Assembly (NCBI GenBank): GCA_021783135.1
Contig: JAJXUE010000030.1
Location: forward strand, 1 to 38,611
DNA from: Bacillota bacterium
GTDB taxonomy: Bacteria; Bacillota; Desulfitobacteriia; Desulfitobacteriales; JAJXUE01
DNA: 38,611 nucleotides
Reading direction: 5' to 3'
Under the pieces are notes generated by a model. The model did no database searches. It was not told where the DNA came from and saw nothing but the letters and a program-made list of their open reading frames with translations. A program made the position numbers and the translations under genes. How positions within the stretch are numbered: the first letter of the stretch is position 1; each line of letters begins with the position of its first letter. Below are positions 24,720-32,493 of the stretch, one piece after another.

Positions 24720-25295
24720 TTATTTTTCGCTAAACCAGGCTTCACCCAATAAGCGATCGAGAATGATGGCTACCGCACTGCGCACAGAAAGATGATTGTA
24801 CTCACCCGGCCCATAAATTGGCTCTAAAATATAATCTGCTTGCTGCATAACCTCTTTAACCATTCCCCAGCCCGTCCCGAACAGAATCAATACAGGTTGG
24901 TCACCGGTCTGGATTTTGCTGCGTAAAACTTGGTACGCGATACTGTTTGGATAGGTTCGGGCATCGGTAGTGATCAATAACGGCCTTTGCCCGCACTCAG
25001 CCTCAACCTCGGCAAAGGCTGCCTCCAAGCTGTCTACCAGGCGCAGAACCTGAAAAGCCCTGTACCGATCAGGATTATATTCGGCACCATAGCCATCCGT
25101 CCAATAACCCAGAATTCGTTTGGCTAAAGCTTGCTGCGCCTCAACCGGATGAATGACAAAGTAACGCTGCACACCGTAAGTAGCGGAACTGCGCGCTATA
25201 TCATGTAAATCTAAATTTGTGATGGAACTGGTAATCACATCCATCCTTTTGTTGTAGATGGGATAATGCAACAGGCCAATATAGACATTACTCAT
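24720..25295 (-). CDS. SPOUT-like RNA methyltransferase family protein next to trmD
   Basis: A 191-residue protein that I match to the RNA methyltransferase family often found beside trmD in clostridia. Signatures are VYIGLLHYPIYNK at the start, ITSSITNLDLHDIARSSATYGVQ, and the knot-like LILFGTGWGM plus IYGPGEYNHLSVRSAVAIILDRL segments. The frame can be extended to 25349, but the ATG at 25295 follows AGGAGG and overlaps the trmD stop by 8 bp. The likely substrate is rRNA or tRNA; the modified base is unknown. It is probably cotranslated with trmD. Confidence 0.8.
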   Translation of the reverse strand: MSNVYIGLLHYPIYNKRMDVITSSITNLDLHDIARSSATYGVQRYFVIHPVEAQQALAKRILGYWTDGYGAEYNPDRYRAFQVLRLVDSLEAAFAEVEAECGQRPLLITTDARTYPNSIAYQVLRSKIQTGDQPVLILFGTGWGMVKEVMQQADYILEPIYGPGEYNHLSVRSAVAIILDRLLGEAWFSEK

Positions 25296-26106
25296 GCTTA
25301 CACCGGTGCCTCCTGGTTTTGTTAAGTTTTGCTTTAGCGGGTGGTTCATACGCCAACCACAAGTGACTGAGGCTATTAATCGCGGCGTCTTCTTGCATTA
25401 GTTCCCGTAGCAGCACAAAGTCACTCGGCTGGAGTTTGTCCGGGCGAAAAAGATCGGGCCGCTGCTGTAAGGTTTTGCGCAACGACTCCTTGCGCCGCCA
25501 CGCCGCAACCAGCGCATGGTTGCCCGACAAAAGCACCGTAGGGACCTGCATCCCAGCGTAGGTTTCCGGTCGAGTGAACTGAGGATACTCGAGGAAGGGT
25601 TCAGTGAAAGAATCAGACTGACTGGATGCTGCCTCACCTAAAACACCGGGAATCAGTCTGGCAACAGCATCAATTACAACCATTGCCGGCAACTCTCCGC
25701 CCGTAAGTACATAATCCCCGATCGAAACTTCCATATCGGCCAAGCTGCGAATACGCTCATCAAAACCCTCATAATGGCCACAAATAAACACAAGTTCTTG
25801 CTCCCGGGACAATTCATCCGCCAAGGAATGATCAAACCGGCGGCCTTGCGGTGACATCAAGATAATTTTGCGGTCGCACCCCGCAGGTAGAGCATCAACT
25901 GCCGCGAAAATAGGTTCAGGCTTTAGGACCATCCCCACACCGCCGCCATAAGGGTAATCGTCAACATTTTTATGTTTACTCGGGGCGTAATCGCGGAAAT
26001 TAACAAGGTTAACATTAATTAGCCCCTTTGCTCGCGCTCTTTTAACAATGCTCTCCTGCAATGGGACAAACATTTCCGGGAAAATGGTTAAAATGTGTAA
26101 ATTCAT
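25288..26106 (-). CDS. trmD: tRNA (guanine-37-N1)-methyltransferase
   Basis: A 272-residue SPOUT enzyme that makes m1G37 in tRNA to prevent frameshifting. Visible motifs: LTIFPEMF, YPYGGGVGMVLKPEPI, FICGHYEGFDERI, and the knot region DYVLTGGELPAMVVIDAVARL with the S-adenosylmethionine-binding loop. The C-terminus is extended and basic (AKAKLNKTRRHRCKHE). It starts 17 bp after rimM and overlaps the next methyltransferase gene, so rimM-trmD-methyltransferase are one unit. Confidence 0.97.
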   Translation of the reverse strand: MNLHILTIFPEMFVPLQESIVKRARAKGLINVNLVNFRDYAPSKHKNVDDYPYGGGVGMVLKPEPIFAAVDALPAGCDRKIILMSPQGRRFDHSLADELSREQELVFICGHYEGFDERIRSLADMEVSIGDYVLTGGELPAMVVIDAVARLIPGVLGEAASSQSDSFTEPFLEYPQFTRPETYAGMQVPTVLLSGNHALVAAWRRKESLRKTLQQRPDLFRPDKLQPSDFVLLRELMQEDAAINSLSHLWLAYEPPAKAKLNKTRRHRCKHE

Positions 26107-26123
26107 GCTTCCTCCCCCCTGCG

Positions 26124-26636
26124 CTAATCCAACAGGCCCGGCAGCGGATCGACTAATATTTCGCGTTTGTTCAAGTCCACATGCTTAATTACACTTTTCA
26201 GCGCCGGCAACAACACCTCTTTGCCGTCGGCGGTCTTAACTACATACACATCATTGGCACCTGTTTGCAGTACCTCGGTCAACATGCCGAGTTCAATTCC
26301 TGCCAGGGTAATTACCCGGAGTCCGATCAAGTCAAATATATAGAAATGCCCCTCTTCCAGCGGAAGAAGGTCCTTTTTCTCAACTTCAAGCAAAAAATCG
26401 CGCAACTTTAACGCGCCATCCGCATCCATAACTTCTTTAAAGCCCAGAATTACTAACTTTTTATGTTCTCGAGCCGAAGTTATATGCAGCATGCGGGTAA
26501 TCCCATCTTTACTAGCCGCTACCTCACCCAGCTTACTAAACCTGCGTTCCGGGTCGTCAGTCCAGGGTAAGACCCGAACCTCCCCTTTTACGCCATGAAT
26601 CGACACAATTTTGCCTATAGCAATGCGTTCAGCCAC
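26124..26636 (-). CDS. rimM: 16S rRNA processing protein RimM
   Basis: A 170-residue 30S maturation factor. Core motifs are IGKIVSIHGVKGEVRVLPWTD near the N-terminus, the KLVILGFKEVMDADGALKLRD segment and the PRC-barrel part FYIFDLIGLRVITLAGIELG with ANDVYVVKTADGKEVLLPAL. It overlaps ylqD by 8 bp and precedes trmD by 17 bp, the usual context. Confidence 0.96.
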   Translation of the reverse strand: MAERIAIGKIVSIHGVKGEVRVLPWTDDPERRFSKLGEVAASKDGITRMLHITSAREHKKLVILGFKEVMDADGALKLRDFLLEVEKKDLLPLEEGHFYIFDLIGLRVITLAGIELGMLTEVLQTGANDVYVVKTADGKEVLLPALKSVIKHVDLNKREILVDPLPGLLD

Positions 26637-27033
26637 GTCTTATTTCCACCACCCGGTCATCTTTAAGTACGATTTTAACTCGATTCTGATACTGCCAAGT
26701 GTCCCCGATGCCAATTTCCACCATAGCTTCAACATGGCCCTGCAGCACCTCTTCTCCAGGTTGCAGTCTGGCAATTTGTTTTACTTGCTCCACAAGCTGT
26801 TGTTTGAGTTGCACTCTCTCTTGTCGTTGCGCGTCTACCTGGCGTTGAACCTGGGCGAGCTGACCCTGACGCTCGGCGTCCATCAACGTGCGGCGCGAAG
26901 TAAAATCAAGTTGTTGTACTTCCAGCTCAATTTTACGCAGTTTTTCCTGCAGGTCAAAAATAAGTTTATGTTTGAAATTGTCGGTCACAATCACCAGTAC
27001 CGGAACTTCCGTTTTCAGCTTTATCTTGTCCAC
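26629..27033 (-). CDS. ylqD: YlqD family protein
   Basis: A 134-residue YlqD-like protein of unknown function found in this operon in many Bacillota. It has a beta-rich N-terminus (KIKLKTEVPVLVIVTDNF), a long charged coiled coil (about 35-95, rich in Gln, Arg and Glu) and a C-terminal beta part (GIGDTWQYQNRVKIVLKDDR). A GTG at 27033 follows GGGAGGGCATACT and is preferred to the upstream TTG at 27048. A strong terminator lies between khpA and this gene, so read-through or an internal promoter is needed. Confidence 0.85.
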   Translation of the reverse strand: MDKIKLKTEVPVLVIVTDNFKHKLIFDLQEKLRKIELEVQQLDFTSRRTLMDAERQGQLAQVQRQVDAQRQERVQLKQQLVEQVKQIARLQPGEEVLQGHVEAMVEIGIGDTWQYQNRVKIVLKDDRVVEIRRG

Positions 27034-27081
27034 AGTATGCCCTCCCAACGCATTTCAATTGTGCCACTTATTGGGCTAGGC

Positions 27082-27108
27082 AAAAAGGGCTGGAGACCAG
27101 CCCTTTTT
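27082..27108 (-). terminator. Perfect intrinsic terminator directly after khpA
   Basis: AAAAAGGGCTGG pairs perfectly with CCAGCCCTTTTT across a 3-nt loop (AGA on the plus strand). The hairpin starts in the khpA stop codon and the T-tract arm doubles as stem. It separates rpsP-khpA from ylqD-rimM-trmD. Confidence 0.85.
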
Positions 27109-27337
27109 AATGATCAATATCAACATTTACACGCCGACCATCTTTAACTGCAGCGGCTTTGACTACAGTTCTAATAGCTTTGGCAATCTTGCCCTGCTTG
27201 CCGATAACCTTGCCCATATCCTCCTGCGCTACTTTGAGCGAAACATTAATAGCACGTTCGTCTTCTGTTTGGGTTACCACAACATTATCCGGGTTATCCA
27301 CCAAAGCTTTAGCGAGAATTTCTACGAGTTCACGCAT
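27107..27337 (-). CDS. khpA: KH-domain RNA-binding protein KhpA
   Basis: A 76-residue single KH-domain protein (YlqC/KhpA). The RNA-binding GxxG loop is GKQGKIAKAIRTVVKAAA with the preceding VSLKVAQEDMGKVIG strand and helix. KhpA partners KhpB in cell-division and sRNA-related functions in other Bacillota. It follows rpsP with a 26-bp gap and is followed immediately by a terminator. Confidence 0.95.
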   Translation of the reverse strand: MRELVEILAKALVDNPDNVVVTQTEDERAINVSLKVAQEDMGKVIGKQGKIAKAIRTVVKAAAVKDGRRVNVDIDH

Positions 27338-27363
27338 CTTCTCACCCCCAGGTTCCGAGAGAC

Positions 27364-27627
27364 TTACTTCGCTCCATTATGCTTAGCTAAAATTCCTGCT
27401 TTATTGAACAGTGAGCGTACTGTCTCGGAGGTTTGGGCACCTTCCTTTAACCATTTCAGTGCTTTTTCCTCGTCGATTTTCAGTTCGACCGGTTCTTTGG
27501 TAGGGTCATAATAGCCGATTTCTTCGATAAAACGACCATCACGCGGGGCACGACTGTCTGCTACCACTAAGCGATAAAAAGGGCTTTTTTTGGCGCCCAT
27601 TCTACGCATACGAATCTTTGTTGCCAT
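27364..27627 (-). CDS. rpsP: 30S ribosomal protein S16
   Basis: An 87-residue ribosomal protein with the family start [39 protein letters not shown] and a C-terminal [19 protein letters not shown]. An ACCTCC complement (GGAGGTG) lies upstream of the start. It sits between ffh and khpA, the canonical position. Confidence 0.97.
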   Translation of the reverse strand: MATKIRMRRMGAKKSPFYRLVVADSRAPRDGRFIEEIGYYDPTKEPVELKIDEEKALKWLKEGAQTSETVRSLFNKAGILAKHNGAK

Positions 27628-27673
27628 TTAAAGTATTCACCTCCTTAACAAAATCATCAATAATAATTACCCC

Positions 27674-29035
27674 TTAAAAGGGTAAACGCAAACCGGCGCC
27701 TTTTTTCTTTTTCATCTTTTTCATTAAGTTACTGTTGCCCGTCAATTGCTTCATCATTTTCTTGGTTTCTTCAAATTGCTTAATTAGCCTGCTCACTTCC
27801 GGGATGCTTGTCCCGCTGCCCTTGGAAATACGCTTTTTGCGGCTGTCCTTAATTATGACCGGATTACGTCTTTCCTCCGGCGTCATTGACTTAATAATTG
27901 CCTCAACGCGGGCAAAATGTTTCTCATCAAGTTCCATATTTTTGAGTTGTTTATTACCGCCGATCCCCGGAATCATATCCATTAACGAACTAAGCGGTCC
28001 CATTGACTTAAGCTGCTGCAGTTGCTCCAAAAAATCCTCTAAAGTAAGCTCTTGCTTGCGGATTTTTCGTTCCATTTCTTTGGCCTTTTCCAGGTCAAAG
28101 TTTTCCTGTGCTTTTTCGATGAGGGAAAGCACATCTCCCATTCCCAGAATTCTTGAAGCTAGTCGATCAGGATGGAAAGGCTCAATCGCATCTAATTTTT
28201 CGCCCACCCCGACAAATTTTATCGGACAACCGGTAACCGCTTTAACTGAAATCGCAGCGCCGCCTCTGGTATCGCCATCCAACTTAGTTAGGACTACTCC
28301 GTCTAAACCAAGCTCCCGATTAAAGCTTTCCGCCACATTGACTGCGTCTTGACCTGTCATCGCATCTACAACCAGGAGAATTTCCTGCGGCCTTACGCGC
28401 TCTTTAATTTGTCTAAGTTCGCCCATCAACTCTTCGTTGATATGCAGCCGTCCGGCGGTATCGATAATAACTAGGTCATTGCCATGCGAGTTAGCATGTT
28501 CAATCGCGGCCTTAGCAATATCAACCGGATTTTGCTTGTTACCCATGTCAAAGACCGGAATATTAAGCTGATCGCCCAAAACCTGCAGCTGTTTGATAGC
28601 AGCCGGACGATATATGTCACAGGCGACCATTAAAGGCCGCTTGCTCTGCTGTTTACGCAAAAGATTGGCCAACTTGGCCGCATGCGTAGTTTTACCCGCG
28701 CCTTGCAGCCCAACTAATAAAATAACAGTGGGTGGTTTCGACGCCATATTAATTTTGCTCTGCGTGCCACCCATCAAGGCAATCATTTCTTCATGCACAA
28801 TTTTAATGACTTGTTGTCCCGGGGTAAGACTGCGCAGAATTTCTTCGCCAATAGCTCGTTCCTTAACTTTATTGACAAAATCTTTGACAACTTTGATATT
28901 TACATCCGCTTGCAACAAAGCCATACGAACTTCCCGCATCGCTTCATTAACATCAGCCTCGGAAAGTTTGCCTTTACCTCTAAGCTTCTTAAAGGTAGCT
29001 TGTAGCTTATCACTCAAGCCCTCAAACATAGCCAT
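27674..29035 (-). CDS. ffh: Signal recognition particle protein Ffh
   Basis: A 453-residue SRP GTPase that binds signal sequences and 4.5S/6S-type SRP RNA. The N domain (about 1-95) precedes the G domain with G1 GLQGAGKTT (109-117), DTAGRL and TKLDGDTRGG. The M domain starts at about 295 and ends in a methionine-rich, basic tail (MMKQLTGNSNLMKKMKKKKG). Start ATG at 29035 follows GGAG about 14 bp upstream; a second ATG is two codons later. It pairs functionally with FtsY, encoded at 36391-37311. Confidence 0.97.
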   Translation of the reverse strand: MAMFEGLSDKLQATFKKLRGKGKLSEADVNEAMREVRMALLQADVNIKVVKDFVNKVKERAIGEEILRSLTPGQQVIKIVHEEMIALMGGTQSKINMASKPPTVILLVGLQGAGKTTHAAKLANLLRKQQSKRPLMVACDIYRPAAIKQLQVLGDQLNIPVFDMGNKQNPVDIAKAAIEHANSHGNDLVIIDTAGRLHINEELMGELRQIKERVRPQEILLVVDAMTGQDAVNVAESFNRELGLDGVVLTKLDGDTRGGAAISVKAVTGCPIKFVGVGEKLDAIEPFHPDRLASRILGMGDVLSLIEKAQENFDLEKAKEMERKIRKQELTLEDFLEQLQQLKSMGPLSSLMDMIPGIGGNKQLKNMELDEKHFARVEAIIKSMTPEERRNPVIIKDSRKKRISKGSGTSIPEVSRLIKQFEETKKMMKQLTGNSNLMKKMKKKKGAGLRLPF

Positions 29036-29056
29036 GTGGTATATCTCTCCTTATTC

Positions 29057-29395
29057 CTAGTCCCGACTTAGCAAATCATCAATAATTGGCCCTATTTGAT
29101 CCATCGGCGCATTGTACAGCGGCAAGCCACGCAGTAAATCCTTTAATGCTAATAGTTTGGCCTGGCGCTCCAAATATTTTTCGACAAGTTTTAGCCTTGC
29201 TTCATAATCAAGCAAAATATGTTCGCTGCGCTTCAACAAATCATGCACAGCTTGGCGGCTAATCCCGCATTCTTCGGCTATCTCCGCTAGTGAGAAATCC
29301 TGCTGATAGTAAAGATCGAGGCTGTCTCTTTGTTTGTCTGTAAGCAAGGAGCTATAAAAGTCATACAACAAAGCCATCCGGGCCAACTTATCCAC
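29057..29395 (-). CDS. ylxM: YlxM/UPF0122 SRP-associated helix-turn-helix protein
   Basis: A 112-residue protein of the YlxM family, which stimulates SRP GTPase activity in other Gram-positive bacteria. The sigma-factor-like helix-turn-helix is clear: LTDKQRDSLDLYYQQDFSLA followed by EECGISRQAVHDLLKRSE. It starts with GTG at 29395, with GGGGATG upstream. It is the first gene of the ffh-rpsP-khpA unit and is controlled by the promoter at 29439-29468. Confidence 0.95.
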   Translation of the reverse strand: MDKLARMALLYDFYSSLLTDKQRDSLDLYYQQDFSLAEIAEECGISRQAVHDLLKRSEHILLDYEARLKLVEKYLERQAKLLALKDLLRGLPLYNAPMDQIGPIIDDLLSRD

Positions 29396-29410
29396 GTAAG
29401 CATCCCCAGT

Positions 29411-29434
29411 CTGTAAAGCAAAAATACTTTACAG
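29411..29434 (-). promoter_or_regulatory. Perfect 8-8 inverted repeat at the ylxM transcription start
   Basis: CTGTAAAG, eight bases, CTTTACAG. It begins close to the predicted start point and ends about 16 bp before ylxM. It could be an operator or a leader hairpin. Confidence 0.55.
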
Positions 29435-29438
29435 TGCT

Positions 29439-29468
29439 ATTCTAAGCTACAGGAGTGCAAGCTGTCAA
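29439..29468 (-). promoter_or_regulatory. Promoter of the ylxM-ffh operon
   Basis: On the minus strand consensus TTGACA (29463-29468), an 18-bp spacer and TAGAAT (29439-29444). It is the only strong promoter signal at the head of this operon. Confidence 0.8.
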
Positions 29469-29600
29469 GTTTTTCTGGTACAAGAAGAATCATTCTCATA
29501 CACCTCAGGGCAGCCGTCCTTTTTCTTTTAAGCGCAATGTCTTATTGTTTTTGCCACAAATGGCATAAAATCACAGTATCAATAAATACAAGAATTCCTA

Positions 29601-29629
29601 TTGACAGAGTAGGAAAAGCAGAGTATTGT
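29601..29629 (+). promoter_or_regulatory. Promoter of the feo operon
   Basis: TTGACA at 29601-29606, 17-bp spacer and TATTGT at 29624-29629. The predicted start falls inside the first Fur-like site. Confidence 0.75.
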
Positions 29630-29635
29630 ATTAGT

Positions 29636-29650
29636 TGAGAAACATTCTCA
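29636..29650 (+). promoter_or_regulatory. Fur-like box 1 at the feo transcription start
   Basis: TGAGAAACATTCTCA is a 7-1-7 palindrome close to the Fur core TGATAATNATTATCA (changes T to G and A to C). Binding here would block the promoter. Confidence 0.65.
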
Positions 29651-29670
29651 TGTATTTTTTACCGCGTTAC

Positions 29671-29685
29671 TGAGAACGATTATCA
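29671..29685 (+). promoter_or_regulatory. Fur-like box 2 upstream of feoA
   Basis: TGAGAACGATTATCA matches the Fur 7-1-7 core at 12 or more of 15 positions and lies 27 bp before the feoA ATG. A weaker half site (AGAATCATTCTCA) is also seen at 29486-29498, upstream of the -35. Confidence 0.7.
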
Positions 29686-29712
29686 TTTATAGGAAAAACG
29701 GGGGGAATTGCC

Positions 29713-29970
29713 ATGGAACGTATGTTACACCATCTGCTACCAGGTGAAAAGGCGCGCGTGCTGCACATCGCAGGCGGTGGTGCTTTACGCATGCGCATGA
29801 TGGATATGGGAATCGTCCCGGGAACAGAGTTAGAGGTTGTGCGCCGAGCACCTTTAGGTGGTCCGATGCAACTCAGAGTTAAAGGATATTACTTAGCAAT
29901 GCGTCGCGGGGAGTGCGCCAAAATTACCGTCGATCAACCGGAGCCCAAGCAACCGTTGGCCGGCCGTTAA
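29713..29970 (+). CDS. feoA: Ferrous iron transport protein FeoA
   Basis: An 85-residue SH3-like protein that modulates FeoB. The family signature is MRMMDMGIVPGTELEVVRRAPLGGP (residues about 27-51). GGGGGG lies about 6 bp before the ATG. It is first in a feoA-feoB-feoC-like operon with Fur-like sites, as expected of iron-regulated Fe(II) uptake in an anaerobe. Confidence 0.95.
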   Translation: MERMLHHLLPGEKARVLHIAGGGALRMRMMDMGIVPGTELEVVRRAPLGGPMQLRVKGYYLAMRRGECAKITVDQPEPKQPLAGR

Positions 29971-30008
29971 ACTACCCAATTTAATTATATATAGCTCTGG
30001 AGAGGTTA

Positions 30009-32111
30009 ATGCAACTTATGAAAGATTTAAAAATTGCCCTAGTGGGCAACCCTAACGTTGGCAAAAGCACTGTTTTTAACGCGTTAACCGGCTCAAACCA
30101 GCAGGTCGGCAACTGGGCCGGCAAAACCGTCGAACGCAAAGTGGGCACTGTTAAGCGGTCCGATGTTAACATAGAGCTCATAGATCTGCCGGGAACCTAT
30201 AGTTTGACCGCTTATTCCCAAGAAGAAATTATTACCCGTGAATATATCTTGCGCGAAAACCCAGCTGCCATTATGGCGTTAGTGGATGCTTCGAACCTTG
30301 AGCGCAATCTTTATCTGGTGCTGCAAATCCTGGAACTGACACCAAAAGTCGTCATAGGGCTTAATATGCTGGATCTTGCCCGCAGTTCCGGGCGCAATAT
30401 CGATGCCGGGAAGCTCGCACAGTGGCTCAAAGTACCCGTAGTTGAAATAATTGCGGCCAAAGGCGACGGGCTCAGTGATTTTTTGGATGCCGCCTTGGTT
30501 ATGGCAGGCACAAGCCCGCAAGCAGCCATCTCCGTAAACTATCCTCCGGCAGTGGAGGAAAAAATAGTCGCCATGGAAGATGTATTGCGCCCTACGGTAT
30601 GGGCCCAACGCTATCCGTTGCGGTGGTTAGCCTTGAAACGTTTAGAGCGTGATGCCGAGTTAGGTAAAGAGTGGAACTCAATTGCCAACACCAACTCCGT
30701 AGCCGATGCTACCCCTGCCTGTTGTGATGTCGGCGATGCGGTCACCTATGAACTTCGGTCCAGCACTGAACTGCCGGGCGAAGATTTACTTCAAACTTTT
30801 GCCGCATCCGGGTGGGATCATGAACAGTTTGAAATGGCCTTTGCCGATGCCAAATACAGTTTTATTAGCGAGATTATTGCCGAGTTCGTGACCGAAACAC
30901 CCCTGGCCAAACCTTCCCTTACCGATACACTTGACCGCTTAGCCCTATCGCCCGTCTGGGGTTATCCTATACTAATCGCGGTGTTAGCTCTTGTATTTTG
31001 GGTTTCCTTTATCGCCAGCGCTCCCCTGGGGGATTTGATTTCGCAGGGTATGACCTGGCTGGCCAACATGCTAGTACCTATTTTACGTTTAGCACACGCA
31101 CCTGTTTTGCTGCAAGAATTAGTTAAAAACGGTATCTTTGCCGGCGTCGGGGCAGTTCTATCGTTTGTTCCCCAGATGGCACTATTTTTCGTCTTTTTTT
31201 CACTGCTGCAAGACAGCGGTTATCTCGCCCGAGCTGCCTTCTTAGGGGATCGTTTTATGCAGTTGATGGGCTTACATGGTAAATCTTTTTTTTCGCTCGC
31301 CACCAGCTATGGCTGTAACGTACCGGGAATTATGGCTACGCGGACCCTCGAAGACCCCAAAGACCGCCTGATTACCATGCTTTTAAACCCACTCATCCCC
31401 TGTGTACCACGTCTGGGAGTAATGAGCGCAGTCGTAGCAGCATTTTTCCCCGGCAGCCGGGGCGCCGTGGCAATGTTAAGTCTGCTCGGCATCAGTGGCA
31501 TCACGCTTGTTTTATCCGCCTTGTTTCTGCGTAAATCTGTTATCAAGACGGAAAAGTCCTCTTTCGTCATGGAGCTCCCGCTCTACCATATCCCTACCCT
31601 GCGCAATACGTTATTGCCCGCTTGGCAAAAAACCTACGCCTTTTTGCGCCGAGCTTGGACTTATATCTTCGCCGCATCGGTTATAATTTGGTCGCTCAGT
31701 ACCTTTCCTTTGGGAGTACCGCTCAATCAGAGTTTCGCCGGCAAACTGGGGGGTTTACTGGCTTTCATCGGCCATCCGCTCGGTTTTGACTGGCGGATCA
31801 TGGTCGCCATTATCTTCGGATTTGCGGCCAAGGAAACCACTCTTTCCACCCTCGGCATTCTCTATGGTGTTACCGCAAATGCCTCCCACACCATTGCCCA
31901 AGTTATGACTGCTTCCATGAGCAGTCTGAACGCTTTTACTTTTCTAGTGTTTTATATGCTGTATATACCCTGCATCGCAACCGTAGTCACGACCTATAAG
32001 GAATCAGGCAGTTTAGGCTGGACTTTGTTTGGCGTAGGGTATAACTTAATAGTAAGTTTCATTATTGCATGGTTAATCTTCCACGGCGGTCTGATGCTTG
32101 GTTGGCATTAG
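30009..32111 (+). CDS. feoB: Ferrous iron transporter FeoB
   Basis: A 700-residue Fe(II) transporter. The cytoplasmic GTPase domain has G1 GNPNVGKST (14-22), G3 DLPGTYSL and G4 NMLD. The membrane part holds two Gate repeats with SFVPQMALFF, the conserved YGCNVPGIMATRTL (Cys on the transport path) and LNPLIPCVPRLGVM. It is somewhat short compared with the 770-residue enterobacterial form, mainly at the cytoplasmic linker. The ATG at 30009 and one three codons later are both possible; the ribosome binding site GGAGAGG is 3 bp before the first and 12 bp before the second. Confidence 0.96.
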   Translation: MQLMKDLKIALVGNPNVGKSTVFNALTGSNQQVGNWAGKTVERKVGTVKRSDVNIELIDLPGTYSLTAYSQEEIITREYILRENPAAIMALVDASNLERNLYLVLQILELTPKVVIGLNMLDLARSSGRNIDAGKLAQWLKVPVVEIIAAKGDGLSDFLDAALVMAGTSPQAAISVNYPPAVEEKIVAMEDVLRPTVWAQRYPLRWLALKRLERDAELGKEWNSIANTNSVADATPACCDVGDAVTYELRSSTELPGEDLLQTFAASGWDHEQFEMAFADAKYSFISEIIAEFVTETPLAKPSLTDTLDRLALSPVWGYPILIAVLALVFWVSFIASAPLGDLISQGMTWLANMLVPILRLAHAPVLLQELVKNGIFAGVGAVLSFVPQMALFFVFFSLLQDSGYLARAAFLGDRFMQLMGLHGKSFFSLATSYGCNVPGIMATRTLEDPKDRLITMLLNPLIPCVPRLGVMSAVVAAFFPGSRGAVAMLSLLGISGITLVLSALFLRKSVIKTEKSSFVMELPLYHIPTLRNTLLPAWQKTYAFLRRAWTYIFAASVIIWSLSTFPLGVPLNQSFAGKLGGLLAFIGHPLGFDWRIMVAIIFGFAAKETTLSTLGILYGVTANASHTIAQVMTASMSSLNAFTFLVFYMLYIPCIATVVTTYKESGSLGWTLFGVGYNLIVSFIIAWLIFHGGLMLGWH

Positions 32112-32132
32112 AAAGTTATCTTGGGGAGAAGG

Positions 32133-32447
32133 ATGGATGAAAAGATGTTAAGCGAAATTTTAACCCTCTTAAGCAAAGAACAAAGCCTTACTCTGGCGCA
32201 TCTGGCCGAAGTCGTCGGTTACCCTGTCCCACAAGTTGAAGGAGGCTTATTACAGCTCCAACTCATGGGCTACATTCACCGCGAGGAGTTGGGGCAAAGT
32301 TGCTCTACCGGCAGTTCCAGCTCCTGCTCCAGCGGCTGCAGCGCGTGTTCTCTTGGCCCAAGTAGTGCCATGACGGCCTGGAGCCTAACAGACAAAGGTA
32401 AAATATATCTGACCCGAACACCCGTCGCCCCCACTAAAAAAGCTTAA
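32133..32447 (+). CDS. FeoC-like winged-helix protein with cysteine cluster
   Basis: A 104-residue protein at the end of the feo operon. The N-terminal half is a winged helix (LSEILTLLSKEQSLTLAHLA and VEGGLLQLQLMGYIHREE). A Ser/Cys loop follows with CSTGSSSSCSSGCSACSLG, four cysteines spaced C-x7-C-x3-C-x2-C, resembling the Fe-S loop of FeoC but inserted in a serine-rich context. The C-terminus (WSLTDKGKIYLTR) returns to winged-helix form. The ATG at 32133 is used because GGGGAGAAGG abuts it. A role in regulating or stabilising FeoB in response to iron or oxygen is inferred from FeoC. Confidence 0.72.
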   Translation: MDEKMLSEILTLLSKEQSLTLAHLAEVVGYPVPQVEGGLLQLQLMGYIHREELGQSCSTGSSSSCSSGCSACSLGPSSAMTAWSLTDKGKIYLTRTPVAPTKKA

Positions 32448-32472
32448 CGGCCCATGGCTGTTAAGCTTTTTG
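32437..32472. terminator. Bidirectional terminator between feo and the salvage genes
   Basis: AAAAAAGCTTAAC and GTTAAGCTTTTT form a stem of about 12 bp with flanking A and T tracts, so it can stop both convergent operons. It overlaps the stop codon of the FeoC-like gene. Confidence 0.85.
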
Positions 32473-32493
32473 CTTGATTGTATCTTGCTGCTA

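Noticed and set aside
26611-27147. A 178-codon plus-strand frame.
   Set aside because: It is antisense to rimM, ylqD and the khpA terminator and shows no motif.
27735-28352. A 205-codon plus-strand frame.
   Set aside because: It is antisense to ffh and composed of low-complexity Ser/Leu residues, typical of a mirror frame.
29396-29712. A small gene in the 317-bp ylxM-feoA gap.
   Set aside because: Only the two promoters, the dyad and the Fur-like boxes are supported; no frame with a ribosome binding site is seen.
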